Notes: generated by a model from the sequence alone, not told the origin. Shown: positions 46,898-55,907, counted from the stretch's first letter. The stretch is 64,000 nt of DNA from Streptococcus respiraculi (GCF_003595525.1 NZ_CP022680.1:832001-896000); one strand, 5' to 3'. Numbers and translations: made by a program.

Positions 46898-47617
46898 ATG
46901 GTAGAATCATACAGTAAAAACGCAAACCACAACATGCGCCGTCCAGTAGTAAAGGAAGAGATTGTGGAAATGATGCGGACACGTCAGGCGCAAAATACAG
47001 GATTTTTGAAAGAGTTAGAAGAATTTGCACGCAAGGAAAACATTCCCATTATTCCTCACGAGACAACAGCTTATTTTCGCTTACTCATGCAATTGCTACA
47101 GCCTGCGTCTATCTTAGAAATTGGAACAGCTATTGGGTATTCTGCTTTATTAATGGCAGAAAATAGCCCGACTTCCAAGATTACGACCATTGATCGTAAC
47201 GAGGAGATGATCAGCTTTGCCAAGGACAATTTCGCCAAGTATGATACACGTAACCAGATTTGCTTACTTGAGGGCGAGGCTCTGGAGATTTTGCCGACCT
47301 TGCCAGACGATAGTTATGATTTTGTCTTTATGGATTCGGCCAAGTCCAAGTACATCGTCTTTTTGCCAGAGGTTTTAAAGAAGGTGAAGGTCGGAGGCTT
47401 GATTATTCTGGATGATATTTTCCAAGGGGGAGATGTTGCACGAGATATTATGGAAGTCCGTCGTGGTCAGCGAACCATTTATCGAGGACTACAACGTTTG
47501 TTTGATGCAACCTTGGATAATCCTGACCTGACGGCGAGTTTAGTATCTATGAGTGACGGTTTACTCATGCTTAGAAAAAACGTAGAAGATGTAGTCCTCC
47601 CTACAGAAGAAATTTAA
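46898..47617 (+). CDS. SAM-dependent O-methyltransferase
   Basis: A 239-residue class I methyltransferase of the caffeoyl-CoA/catechol (YrrM) type. The conserved start is VESYSKNANHNMRRPVVKEEIV. The SAM loop is ILEIGTAIGYSALLM, followed by DSYDFVFMDSAKSKY and VGGLIILDD. An in-frame ATG at 46754 would add 48 residues from repeat R1 sequence and is rejected. No ribosome site precedes 46898; see the promoter entry. The substrate is unknown; homologues often sit before prsA. Confidence 0.88.
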   Translation: MVESYSKNANHNMRRPVVKEEIVEMMRTRQAQNTGFLKELEEFARKENIPIIPHETTAYFRLLMQLLQPASILEIGTAIGYSALLMAENSPTSKITTIDRNEEMISFAKDNFAKYDTRNQICLLEGEALEILPTLPDDSYDFVFMDSAKSKYIVFLPEVLKKVKVGGLIILDDIFQGGDVARDIMEVRRGQRTIYRGLQRLFDATLDNPDLTASLVSMSDGLLMLRKNVEDVVLPTEEI

Positions 47618-47678
47618 GTAATTTTTAAGCAATTATGGTATAATGGTACAGTTAATAAAAAAGGAGAAATAATTCATA

Positions 47679-48677
47679 ATGAAGACTAAAAAAATTCTCG
47701 CAGGAGCTGTAACCTTGTTTGCAGCAGTAACGCTTGCAGCTTGTTCAAACGGGTCTAACAAGGATATCGTGACCATGAAAGGCAACACCATCAACGTATC
47801 AGAATTTTATGAGCGTGTGAAAACCAACCAACAAGCACAACAAGTCCTCCTATCAATGGTGATTAGCGATGTGTTTGAAGAACAATATGGTAAAGAAGTC
47901 TCTTCAAAAGATGTGGACAAGGCCTACGATGAGATTTCAAAGAAATTAGGTAATTCATTTGCACCTGCTTTATCTTCTGCAGGATTAACAGAAGAAACGT
48001 ATAGACAACAAATTCGTACCAACAAATTAGTTGAATTTGCAGTAAAAGAAAAAGCCGAAAAAGAATTGACAGATGATGCATACAAGGCTGCCTATGATGC
48101 TTATACACCAGAAGTAACTGCTCAAATCATTAAATTAGCAGATGAAGCAAAAGCAAATGAAATCTTGGCTCAAGCACAGGCTGAAGGTGCAGATTTTGCA
48201 CAATTAGCAAAAGATAACTCAACTGATGCTGAAACCAAGGCAAATGGTGGAACAGTTAAATTTGACTCAACTTCTACAACTGTACCAAATGAAGTGAAGA
48301 CAGCAGTCTTTGCTCTAAACAATGATCAAGTAGGAGCTTCCGTTGTCAAAAGTGTCAACCTTTCAAACTATCAAGTCAGCTACTATGTCGTGAAGTTGAA
48401 TTCCAAATCAGAAAAAGCTGCTGACTGGAAAGAGTACAAAGATATCTTGAAAGATAGCTTCATCAAATCAAAACAAGCTGATGCAACCTATGTGAAAAAC
48501 GTGATTTCAGAAGTTTTCAAGAAAGCCAATGTTAAAGTGAAAGACCAAGCCTTCCAAGGGATCTTGTCACAATACATTCCAACTGGAGATTCTTCAAGCG
48601 CTTCAAGTTCAGCTTCTTCAACAGAAGCATCAAGCGGTTCTGAGACCAACGAATCAAGTTCAGAAAAAGATAAATAA
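47679..48677 (+). CDS. prsA: Foldase lipoprotein PrsA
   Basis: Extracytoplasmic peptidyl-prolyl isomerase that folds secreted proteins, anchored to the membrane by lipid. It has 332 residues. The lipobox LAAC places the modified C22, and the parvulin domain covers about 145-240 (KANEILAQAQAEGADFAQLAK...). The C-terminus is a Ser-rich, low-complexity tail (SSSASSSASSTEASSGSE). A -10 TATAAT at 47639-47644 and AAGGAG support its own transcription. Confidence 0.94.
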   Translation: MKTKKILAGAVTLFAAVTLAACSNGSNKDIVTMKGNTINVSEFYERVKTNQQAQQVLLSMVISDVFEEQYGKEVSSKDVDKAYDEISKKLGNSFAPALSSAGLTEETYRQQIRTNKLVEFAVKEKAEKELTDDAYKAAYDAYTPEVTAQIIKLADEAKANEILAQAQAEGADFAQLAKDNSTDAETKANGGTVKFDSTSTTVPNEVKTAVFALNNDQVGASVVKSVNLSNYQVSYYVVKLNSKSEKAADWKEYKDILKDSFIKSKQADATYVKNVISEVFKKANVKVKDQAFQGILSQYIPTGDSSSASSSASSTEASSGSETNESSSEKDK

Positions 48678-48689
48678 GATTAAGAATGG

Positions 48690-48870
48690 ATATTCTATCC
48701 CCTTATTTCAGAGAATTGGCGGTCGGTGCGAGCCATATAAGGTAGACTATCTTGCTACTTAGTCATGACAATTGCATAAAAAATGAGAATGACAAGTTCA
48801 TTGAATGAAGGTGGTACCGCGGTTTTTCGCCCTTCGTTAGTGTTCTTGTTTTTTCTTTTGGAGGTCTAGG
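48690..48870 (+). promoter_or_regulatory. T-box leader (probably alanine)
   Basis: The T-box core GGTGGTACCGCGG is at 48810-48822. Upstream, AGAGAATTGGCGGTCGGTGC leads into GAGCC, which looks like stem I with its distal loop. GCT in ATCTTGCTACTTAG is a plausible Ala specifier. ACAAGTTCATTGAATGAAGG can pair imperfectly with CCTTCGTTAGTGTTCTTGT, which ends in TTTTTTCTTTT; these arms flank the T-box. alaS lies downstream after the broken LURP-one gene. The specifier is an inference. Confidence 0.75.
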
Positions 48871-49365
48871 ATGAAACAATTTCAGATTAAGCAACGTTTT
48901 TGGTCCTGGGGTGGCAAATTTGATATCAAAGATGACCGTGGTCAACTCTGTTACCAAGTCGAAGGCAGTCTGCTCAAATGGTTTAAAAACTTTGAGATTC
49001 GCAGTGCTAATGGACAGCTTGTTAGCACTATTCAGAGGAAATTCTCTGGGTTCTTCTCTCGCTTCGAGGTTAAGGTCTTAGGACAAGCCCCATTCACCAT
49101 TCAGAAGAAATTCTCTTAGTTCAAGCCTCGGTACGAGATTGAGAATTTAGGTCTCGAGGTGATTGGTGATTTCTGGGATATGAAGTTTGACTTAATCCAT
49201 AATGGTACTGTGGTTGCGAAAATCGACCAAGAATGGTTTCGGATGACTTCGACCTACCAAGTTACAGTCTATGAAGATGCGTATGCAGATGTCACAATTG
49301 CTCTTGTGATTGCAATTGATTATGTGAAGGAGATGCGGAGTGCCTCAGCAGCTGCCGCAACGTAA
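48871..49365 (+). pseudogene. LURP-one-related protein gene with an in-frame TAG
   Basis: 164 codons in one frame except for TAG at 49117-49119. The first part begins MKQFQIKQRFWSWGGKFDIK and the second continues FKPRYEIENLGLEVIGDFW. Both halves fit the LURP-one/YxjI family of small beta-barrel proteins of unknown role. The region KKFS-stop-FKPRY joins without loss of alignment, so only one base change separates it from an intact gene. GGAGG precedes ATG 48871. It lies between the T-box leader and alaS. Confidence 0.8.
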
Positions 49366-49384
49366 AGGAAAGGAAATAGGAAAA

Positions 49385-52003
49385 ATGAAACAATTATCTA
49401 GTGCACAAATTCGTCAAATGTGGTTGGACTTCTGGAAGTCAAAGGGGCATTCAGTAGAACCATCTGCTAATCTTGTCCCAGTCAACGATCCAACTCTCTT
49501 GTGGATTAACTCTGGGGTAGCAACCCTCAAAAAATACTTCGACGGCTCAGTAATTCCTGAAAATCCACGGATTACCAATGCTCAAAAGTCCATTCGGACC
49601 AACGATATTGAAAATGTCGGAAAGACAGCCCGTCACCACACCATGTTTGAAATGCTTGGGAACTTTTCTATCGGAGATTATTTCCGCGATGAAGCAATTG
49701 AGTGGGGCTTTGAACTGTTGACAAGCCCAGAGTGGTTTGGTTTTCCAAAAGAAAAGCTCTACATGACCTACTACCCAGACGATACCGATTCTTACAACCG
49801 TTGGCTTGCTCTAGGGGTTGACCCAAGTCACTTGATTCCGCTTGAGGACAACTTCTGGGAAATTGGTGCAGGACCTTCTGGGCCAGATACAGAAATTTTC
49901 TTTGACCGTGGAGAAGCTTTTGACCCAGAAAATATCGGTATTCGTCTCTTAGAAGAAGATATTGAAAATGACCGTTACATCGAGATTTGGAATATCGTTC
50001 TCTCTCAATTCAACGCAGATCCAGAAGTACCGCGCTCTGAGTACAAGGAATTGCCAAATAAAAACATTGATACGGGTGCTGGTTTAGAGCGATTGGCTGC
50101 GATTTTCCAAGGGGCTAAGACCAACTTTGAAACAGATCTCTTCATGCCGATTATCCGTGAAGTGGAAAAACTATCTGGTAAAATCTATGATTCAGACGGG
50201 GATAACATGAGCTTTAAGGTCATTGCAGACCATATTCGTGCCCTTTCCTTTGCGATTGGTGACGGTGCTCTTCCTGGAAATGAGGGACGTGGCTATGTTC
50301 TTCGTCGTTTGCTTCGCCGTGCGGTCATGCATGGTCGTCGCTTGGGCATTAACGAATCCTTCTTGTACAAATTAGTTGTGCCGGTCGGTCACATCATGGA
50401 AAGTTACTATCCAGAAGTGCTTGAAAAGCATGAATTTATTGAAAAAATCGTTAAACGAGAAGAAGAAACCTTTGCACGTACCATTGATGCGGGTTCAATC
50501 CACTTGGATGAATTGTTAGCTGAGTTGAAAGAAGCTGGAAAATCAACCCTCGAAGGAAAAGATATTTTCAAACTCTATGATACCTACGGATTCCCCGTTG
50601 AATTGACAGAAGAATTAGCAGAAGATCAAGGATTTGCCATTGACCACGAAGGCTTTAAAACAGCCATGAAAGAGCAGCAAGAGCGTGCACGTGCGTCTGT
50701 TGTCAAGGGCGGCTCAATGGGCATGCAAAATGAGACCCTTGCAGGTATTACCGAAGAGTCTACCTTTGTCTATGGTGCAGACGAGTTGACCGCAAGCCTA
50801 GTGGTCATGATTGCAGACAATGCGCGTGTAGATAGCCTAGCAAGTGGTGAAGCCTTGTTAGTCTTTGACCAAACCCCTTTCTATGCGGAAATGGGTGGAC
50901 AGGTAGCAGACCATGGTGTTATTGTTGATGAAACTGGTCAGCTTGTCGCTCGTATCAAAGATGTCCAAAAAGCACCAAATGGTCAACCGCTTCACACTGC
51001 GGAAGTACTTGAAGAATTGCGTACAGGAGCAACCTATACACTTACGATTGATACCCATCGTCGCCACCGCGTCATGAAAAACCATACAGCGACTCACTTG
51101 TTACATGCAGCTCTTCACCATGTCATCGGTGAGCATGCAACACAGGCGGGTTCTCTCAATGAGCAAGAATTCTTACGCTTTGACTTTACCCACTTTGAAG
51201 CCGTAACAGCTGAAGAACTCCGTCGTATCGAAGAAGAAGTCAACGCCCAAATCTGGGCAGCTCTTCCAGTCGTGACAGTCGAGACAGACATTGACACGGC
51301 GAAAGAAATGGGGGCAATGGCTCTCTTTGGTGAAAAATATGGCAAAGAAGTCCGCGTTGTAACCATCGGTGATTATTCTATCGAATTGTGTGGTGGTACA
51401 CATGTGGCAAATACTGCTGAAATCGGCCTCTTCAAAATTGTCAAAGAAGAAGGAATTGGTTCTGGAACTCGTCGTATCATCGCAGTAACCAGCCGTGAAG
51501 CCTTCCTTGCCTACCGTGAAGAAGAAGAATTGCTTAAAGCAGTGGCTACAACCATTAAAGCACCACAAATCAAAGAAGTACCAAACAAGGTCGCAAACCT
51601 GCAAGAACAGTTGCGTGAATTGCAAAAAGAAAATGCAGCCTTGAAAGAAAAAGCAGCAGCAGCTGCGGCTGGTGATATTTTCAAAGATGTCAAAGAAGCA
51701 AATGGGTTGCTCTATATTGCTAGCCAAATCGAAGTGTCAGATGCAGGAGCACTACGTACTTTTGCTGATAACTGGAAACAAAAAGATTATTCAGATGTCT
51801 TGGTGCTCGTCGCTGCTATTGGTGAAAAAGTTAATGTCTTGGTCGCAAGCAAGACCAAGGATGTCCATGCAGGAAATCTGATTAAAGAACTCGCTCCAAT
51901 CGTAGCTGGTCGCGGTGGTGGTAAACCAGACATGGCTATGGCAGGAGGAAGCGATGCCTCTGCAATTGGAAAACTCTTGGCAGAAGTTGGCAACCATCTA
52001 TAA
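49385..52003 (+). CDS. alaS: Alanyl-tRNA synthetase
   Basis: Charges tRNA-Ala. It has 872 residues from ATG 49385 ([20 protein letters not shown]), after AGGAAATAGG. The class II core is N-terminal, then the tRNA-binding part and the editing domain with [16 protein letters not shown] and the zinc motif CGGTH, and last the coiled-coil C-Ala domain ending [13 protein letters not shown]. It is probably controlled by the T-box leader 0.6 kb upstream. The broken LURP-one gene stands between them. Confidence 0.97.
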   Translation: MKQLSSAQIRQMWLDFWKSKGHSVEPSANLVPVNDPTLLWINSGVATLKKYFDGSVIPENPRITNAQKSIRTNDIENVGKTARHHTMFEMLGNFSIGDYFRDEAIEWGFELLTSPEWFGFPKEKLYMTYYPDDTDSYNRWLALGVDPSHLIPLEDNFWEIGAGPSGPDTEIFFDRGEAFDPENIGIRLLEEDIENDRYIEIWNIVLSQFNADPEVPRSEYKELPNKNIDTGAGLERLAAIFQGAKTNFETDLFMPIIREVEKLSGKIYDSDGDNMSFKVIADHIRALSFAIGDGALPGNEGRGYVLRRLLRRAVMHGRRLGINESFLYKLVVPVGHIMESYYPEVLEKHEFIEKIVKREEETFARTIDAGSIHLDELLAELKEAGKSTLEGKDIFKLYDTYGFPVELTEELAEDQGFAIDHEGFKTAMKEQQERARASVVKGGSMGMQNETLAGITEESTFVYGADELTASLVVMIADNARVDSLASGEALLVFDQTPFYAEMGGQVADHGVIVDETGQLVARIKDVQKAPNGQPLHTAEVLEELRTGATYTLTIDTHRRHRVMKNHTATHLLHAALHHVIGEHATQAGSLNEQEFLRFDFTHFEAVTAEELRRIEEEVNAQIWAALPVVTVETDIDTAKEMGAMALFGEKYGKEVRVVTIGDYSIELCGGTHVANTAEIGLFKIVKEEGIGSGTRRIIAVTSREAFLAYREEEELLKAVATTIKAPQIKEVPNKVANLQEQLRELQKENAALKEKAAAAAAGDIFKDVKEANGLLYIASQIEVSDAGALRTFADNWKQKDYSDVLVLVAAIGEKVNVLVASKTKDVHAGNLIKELAPIVAGRGGGKPDMAMAGGSDASAIGKLLAEVGNHL

Positions 52004-52010
52004 GAAGACA

Positions 52011-52040
52011 AAGTAGTCTGGATTTCCAGACTACTTTTTT
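52011..52040 (+). terminator. Terminator of alaS
   Basis: Stem AAGTAGTCTGG / CCAGACTACTT with a four-base loop, then a T-run, starting 8 bases after the alaS stop. Confidence 0.9.
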
Positions 52041-52106
52041 AGTGTTCATAGGTCATTTAAGTTGAGTTTTGACAAGGGAACTAGTTATTCTGACTAAGAT
52101 AATAAA

Positions 52107-52173
52107 CTTTTTGACAAAAATTATTATTTTTTTGACAAATATAGTTGTCAAAAAGAAAAAGATGTGTTACAAT
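52107..52173 (+). promoter_or_regulatory. Promoter and palindromic operator of the 52-54 kb operon
   Basis: The inverted repeat TTTTTGACAA (52129-52138) / TTGTCAAAAA (52145-52154) has a six-base centre. A direct half-site CTTTTTGACAA lies at 52107-52117. The right arm supplies the -35 TTGTCA (52145-52150); a 17-base spacer leads to the extended -10 TGTTACAAT (52165-52173). A regulator bound to the palindrome would block polymerase. The XRE protein of the same operon is the likely ligand. Confidence 0.7.
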
Positions 52174-52199
52174 AAAATCAAGTTAAGGAGGAAGATAAT

Positions 52200-52394
52200 A
52201 TGAAACTGAAAATCATGCAGGAAATTCTGATAAATTTTTTATTTGAATTTTTTGGGACAGCAAGTTTAATTCTTCTTATTAAGGTGCTACATACAGGATT
52301 TGGGAGTGAAAATCGTTATTTTCCAGTGTTACTAATGGGGCTAGGAATTTGCTTTTATCAAAAAAATAAAAGTGTTTTTAAAGAAAGGAGCTGA
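52200..52394 (+). CDS. Small membrane protein, first gene of the accessory operon
   Basis: 64 residues with one or two hydrophobic segments (about 8-27, ILINFLFEFFGTASLILLIK, and 40-53). AAGGAGGAAG precedes the ATG. No family was recognised. The stop is 5 bases before the regulator's ATG. AT-richness is higher than in the neighbouring housekeeping genes. Confidence 0.7.
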   Translation: MKLKIMQEILINFLFEFFGTASLILLIKVLHTGFGSENRYFPVLLMGLGICFYQKNKSVFKERS

Positions 52395-52399
52395 CATGC

Positions 52400-52606
52400 A
52401 TGATACTCAAAAATAGGCTCAAGGAATTACGAGCCAGAGATGGGTTAAACCAAACGGCTTTAGCAAAGGAAGCTGGAGTTTCAAGACAAACCATTAGCTT
52501 GATTGAGCGGGGAGAGTACACCCCATCTGTCATCATTGCCCTTAAAATTGCCCAAATTTTCAACGAACCCTTGGAGAAAGTCTTTCGCTTAGAGGAAGAA
52601 GAATAG
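52400..52606 (+). CDS. XRE-family helix-turn-helix regulator
   Basis: 68 residues that are almost only the DNA-binding domain: LKELRARDGLNQTALAKEAG, then VSRQTISLIERGEYTPSVIIALKIA. This is the compact YozG-like type common in Gram-positive bacteria and next to membrane-protein genes. It has no sensor domain. Its probable operator is the palindrome at 52129-52154. A ribosome site AAAGGAG is present upstream. Confidence 0.92.
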   Translation: MILKNRLKELRARDGLNQTALAKEAGVSRQTISLIERGEYTPSVIIALKIAQIFNEPLEKVFRLEEEE

Positions 52607-52650
52607 TTCTTCCATCAAGCATGAAGTAGAGTGAGAGTAGGAGAAATAAT

Positions 52651-52842
52651 ATGAAAAAGAAACAGATTCAAGCAGGAAATGAGATATCTTTTAAAGTAGT
52701 CGCGTTGCTATTTGGACTATTTATGATGGGCTATGTAGCTGGGAAAGTCTTTGCAGGAAACTATGATGTGACAAACGAATTTCTCATTATCCTACCAGCT
52801 CTGTCTTGCTTGCTGATAGAAGAAGACAGCAAAGGAAATTAA
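52651..52842 (+). CDS. Small membrane protein
   Basis: 63 residues with two hydrophobic segments (about 14-34, FKVVALLFGLFMMGYVAGKVF, and 44-55). AGGAG precedes it. It is unrelated in sequence to the first gene but similar in size and layout to the next gene, so the two may be distant paralogues. No family name can be given. Confidence 0.7.
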   Translation: MKKKQIQAGNEISFKVVALLFGLFMMGYVAGKVFAGNYDVTNEFLIILPALSCLLIEEDSKGN

Positions 52843-52844
52843 AA

Positions 52845-53033
52845 ATGAAGAAAAATGAAATCGTTATTACAGGCAGAATGGTACTCAAAGCAAGCTGGAT
52901 TCTTGGAATGCTTGCAATGTTGGTAAGATGTTTAATGGGTTACGTTTTTCAGTTAGAAGATTGGCTCATCATTGCTGGGCTTGTAGCAAGTATGGGGAAT
53001 GCTTTTGGTAAAGATAATGAGGTGAGGGAATGA
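52845..53033 (+). CDS. Small membrane protein
   Basis: 62 residues from ATG 52845, two bases after the previous stop. Two hydrophobic segments (about 13-33 and 38-54) end in a charged tail (GKDNEVRE). The frame is open upstream, but the region there belongs to the preceding gene. The stop overlaps the next ATG by four bases, so translation is coupled. Confidence 0.7.
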   Translation: MKKNEIVITGRMVLKASWILGMLAMLVRCLMGYVFQLEDWLIIAGLVASMGNAFGKDNEVRE

Positions 53034-53785
53034 AAATGCAGAAACGATTACGTACAGTTGGCTTTCTATTTGTGTGTGGATTTGTGTGTGGATTGATTGG
53101 TTATTTTTTTGGTAAAGGAATTGCACAAGGTGTTGCATTTAAAGAAGTTATACGCCCATTGTTAATTTTAGACGGATATGTGTACCTTGCTCAAGTAGCA
53201 GGTATCTTATTGGCTGGTTTGACATGGTATTTCTTAAGCTACAGTCGTCGAGATATGATTGCCTATCAAAAGGCAGAAGAAAGAGATGACGAACAAGGGA
53301 TGGATACGTTTCACACCTCTTCTTTTAGGAAGTTGGAATATGGAACCATTGCCTTTAATATCTTTTCAATCAGTATGATTTTTTCTCTCTTCGGTAGCCT
53401 ATACATGGTGACAATTCATTTTACTCATTGGCTGAGTATGATCATACCTGTGCTATTGTACTTGGTTTTGTTCTTTCTTCTGAAAAATCTTCAAAAAACG
53501 CTGAGTTTTGTACGGAACTATGATTTTCCTAGATTCGCCATGCCAGAAGATGCTTTGAATTTAGTAAGGAGTTACGATGAGGGAGAGCGAGAGGCGAATT
53601 ACGAAAATAGCTTTATGACTCTCTTTCAACTGAATCAAATTGTCTTACCAGTCTTGTATCCACTTATTGCTATTATTTCAATGTTGTTACAAGAATTTCA
53701 GCTGTTAGCCTTTCTGATTGTCGCCTTTATCCATATTTATATTAATTTCAGAGGGATTCAGCAAGTTAAAAATTACTTCAAATAA
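53030..53785 (+). CDS. DUF3169-family membrane protein
   Basis: 251 residues with about six TM helices (roughly 8-27, 45-68, 105-128, 133-152, 200-220, 224-242). The hydrophilic loop after the second helix (SYSRRDMIAYQKAEERDDEQGMDTFHTSSF) is charged. It fits DUF3169, a family that usually sits beside small XRE regulators and whose function is unknown. The ATG overlaps the previous stop. Confidence 0.8.
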   Translation: MKMQKRLRTVGFLFVCGFVCGLIGYFFGKGIAQGVAFKEVIRPLLILDGYVYLAQVAGILLAGLTWYFLSYSRRDMIAYQKAEERDDEQGMDTFHTSSFRKLEYGTIAFNIFSISMIFSLFGSLYMVTIHFTHWLSMIIPVLLYLVLFFLLKNLQKTLSFVRNYDFPRFAMPEDALNLVRSYDEGEREANYENSFMTLFQLNQIVLPVLYPLIAIISMLLQEFQLLAFLIVAFIHIYINFRGIQQVKNYFK

Positions 53786-53795
53786 GGAGAAAAAG

Positions 53796-54464
53796 ATGAA
53801 AAAAATAGTTATTCGCATTGTTTTATGGTTTCTTGCCCTATATGCCTATTTAAATGGAGCAGCTTTGTTAACGTTTGACATGGTAGCACAGCAGAGACCT
53901 GATATACCTGCTGAATGGGCAGAGCGTATGGTGCCGATTTTTGGAGTGATTGGTCTCGTTTTTCTGACAGTAATGTCCTATCTTTACTGGAAGTATGTAT
54001 ATGGTAAAAAAGACATCACGATTGAACTGCCAAAACCGTGGCTGTCTAATATCCTCTATCCAATCGGCTTGTTTATCCTACTCCTTGTTGCGCAACTGGC
54101 CCTTCCAGTCCCTCCTAGTGAGAACCAACAGCTTGTAGAACAAAGTATCTTGGGACAACCACTCTTTTCTTTCTTTGCAGTTGTCGTTTTTGCACCTATT
54201 ATGGAAGAGCTGCTCTTTAGAGGAGTGTTTGCGGGTTATTTCTTCCCAAATTTGACTAAAAAGATCAGTCTTATTTTCTATTTGCTCTTGAGCAGTGGTC
54301 TATTCTGTTTGGCACATGGACCACGTACAGTATCAGACTTTTTAATCTATTTCACCATGGGAGCGAGTCTAGGATGGCTGTACTTGGCAAAACGAGACTT
54401 ACGTTATTCTGTCGGACTGCATGTTGCTAATAATCTCTTATCTTTTGTGATGATACTATTCTAA
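53796..54464 (+). CDS. CPBP-family intramembrane metalloprotease
   Basis: 222 residues from ATG 53796, which follows AAGGAGAAAA. About six TM helices carry the CPBP (CAAX/Abi) motifs EExxxR (PIMEELLFRGVF), then CLAHGPR and the HVANN motif near the end. Bacterial members process membrane peptides, and many act in bacteriocin maturation or self-immunity. It is the last gene of the operon and is followed by a perfect terminator. Confidence 0.88.
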   Translation: MKKIVIRIVLWFLALYAYLNGAALLTFDMVAQQRPDIPAEWAERMVPIFGVIGLVFLTVMSYLYWKYVYGKKDITIELPKPWLSNILYPIGLFILLLVAQLALPVPPSENQQLVEQSILGQPLFSFFAVVVFAPIMEELLFRGVFAGYFFPNLTKKISLIFYLLLSSGLFCLAHGPRTVSDFLIYFTMGASLGWLYLAKRDLRYSVGLHVANNLLSFVMILF

Positions 54465-54492
54465 AAAGAAGTGAATGTCCTCACTTCTTTTT
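54463..54492 (+). terminator. Terminator of the accessory operon
   Basis: Perfect 12-base stem AAAAAGAAGTGA / TCACTTCTTTTT with a six-base loop. It overlaps the CPBP stop codon and can work on both strands. Confidence 0.88.
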
Positions 54493-54534
54493 GATTGCTC
54501 GCTTTCCCACCAGTGAATAGTCTTCGTGATAATC

Positions 54535-54842
54535 ATACTCATTGAAATTCAAAAATAACCAACTGATCCATCATTAACAAGCTTAAAAAATATAAATTGG
54601 TGACATTGACAACGTCAAGATAGTGATTGGGTCAGGTTTTGTTTACCGCAACCTCTCTTGGAGTTTCAATTGTTCATTTTTGAAATCAAGGTTTCAAAAA
54701 TGCCGTGACTAGCAACTACTTTGCTGTGCTGGTCATACCACTATTTCGAATGTGCCGCCTTTGGCTCGCTTCGTTCAATCCATTTTCTTAAAGAGTAGAT
54801 ATTTATAAGATAAAATAGCTATTTTTGCTTTTCATTGAGTAT
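54535..54842. repeat. Dispersed repeat R2, intact copy with terminal inverted repeats
   Basis: About 308 bases without a gene. It starts ATACTCATTGAAATTCAAA and ends TTTGCTTTTCATTGAGTAT; the ends are near-perfect inverted repeats. Inside, GTTTACCGCAACCTCTCTTG and TGACTAGCAACTAC are the longest recognisable blocks. A decayed reversed copy is at 35269-35508. The end sequence resembles a repeat known from pneumococci that also ends in TTTTCATTGAGTAT. Confidence 0.7.
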
Positions 54843-54870
54843 GAGATGTATCTTGCTAGCTATTGGGATA

Positions 54871-54906
54871 AAAAAGAACTGGAAAATGATTTCCAGTCGT
54901 TTTTTG
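54871..54906 (-). terminator. Terminator of nrdF
   Basis: ACTGGAAA pairs with TTTCCAGT around ATGA, with A- and T-runs on either side. It lies just after the nrdF stop on the minus strand and is likely bidirectional. Confidence 0.75.
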
Positions 54907-54907
54907 T

Positions 54908-55867
54908 TTATAAACCGTAGAGATAGTCATTGTCTTGCATGGCTTCAACACTACCGAGGAGGTAGCCGTTTCCGACTTGGGAGAAGAAGTCGTGGTTGGA
55001 TGTACCGGTCGAGATACCGTTCATGACAATCGGGTTGACATCATCGGCTGAATCAGGAAAGAGTGGATCTTGTCCTAGGTTCATGAGGGCCTTGTTGGCA
55101 TTGTAGCGAAGGAAGGTCTTGACTTCCTCGGTCCAACCAACACCGTCATAGAGGCTCTCTGTATAGCCTTCTTCATTTTCATAGAGTTGATAAAGGAGGT
55201 CATACATCCAGTCGCGGAGCTTTTCTTGCTCATCTTCAGATAATTCGTTAAATCCAAGCTGGAATTTGTAGCCGATATAGGTTCCATGAACAGATTCGTC
55301 ACGAATGATTAATTTGATGATTTCAGCGACGTTTGCAAGCTTGTTATTGCCGAGGTAGTAGAGCGGTGTGAAGAAACCAGAGTAAAAGAGGAAGGTTTCA
55401 AGGAATACGCTAGCTACTTTTTTCTCCAGAGGTGTGCCTGTCTCATAAATTTCGTTGATGATTTGAGCTTTACGCTGGAGATATTCGTTACTGTTGGTCC
55501 AGTCAAAAATCTCATCGATTTCAGATTTGGTATTAAGAGTTGAGAAGATAGATGAGTAGGATTTAGCGTGTACCGATTCCATGAACTGGATATTGTTGTA
55601 GACGGCTTCCTCATGTGGTGTCCGAATGTCTTGGCGAAGGGCTTGCACCCCTGTTTCGGATTGGAGGGTATCTAGAAGCGTCAATCCTCCAAAGACTTTT
55701 CCAACCAAGTCTTTTTCTTCGGCACTTAATTTGCGCCAATCATCTAAGTCATTAGAGAGCGGGATACGGGTATCGAGCCAGAATTGCTCGGTCAATTTTT
55801 CCCAAGTTGACTTGTCAATGACATCTTCAATCGCATTCCAGTTTATGGCTTTGTAGTAAGTTTCCAT
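54908..55867 (-). CDS. nrdF: Class Ib ribonucleotide reductase, small subunit
   Basis: Supplies the radical cofactor (Mn2-Tyr in this class) for NrdE. It has 319 residues from ATG 55867 (METYYKAINWNAIED), with AGAAAG upstream. Metal ligands can be followed in QSETGVQALRQD, ESVHAKSYSS, ETFLFYSGFF and RDESVHGTYIGYKF. It lies downstream of nrdE but is separated by a terminator, a MITE-like repeat and its own -10. Confidence 0.96.
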   Translation of the reverse strand: METYYKAINWNAIEDVIDKSTWEKLTEQFWLDTRIPLSNDLDDWRKLSAEEKDLVGKVFGGLTLLDTLQSETGVQALRQDIRTPHEEAVYNNIQFMESVHAKSYSSIFSTLNTKSEIDEIFDWTNSNEYLQRKAQIINEIYETGTPLEKKVASVFLETFLFYSGFFTPLYYLGNNKLANVAEIIKLIIRDESVHGTYIGYKFQLGFNELSEDEQEKLRDWMYDLLYQLYENEEGYTESLYDGVGWTEEVKTFLRYNANKALMNLGQDPLFPDSADDVNPIVMNGISTGTSNHDFFSQVGNGYLLGSVEAMQDNDYLYGL

Positions 55868-55898
55868 AAGTATCACTTTCTATTACAGTATTCAGACC

Positions 55899-55907
55899 AT
55901 TATACCA
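55899..55907 (-). promoter_or_regulatory. Extended -10 promoter of nrdF
   Basis: On the minus strand the sequence reads TGGTATAAT, 32 bases before the nrdF ATG. A weak TTTAGA can act as -35. No NrdR-box-like palindrome was seen near it. Confidence 0.6.

Noticed and set aside
51173..51727. 184-codon minus-strand frame opposite alaS
   Set aside because: It is a shadow of the Glu/Lys-rich alaS sequence (giving Phe/Cys-rich protein) and shows no start signal.
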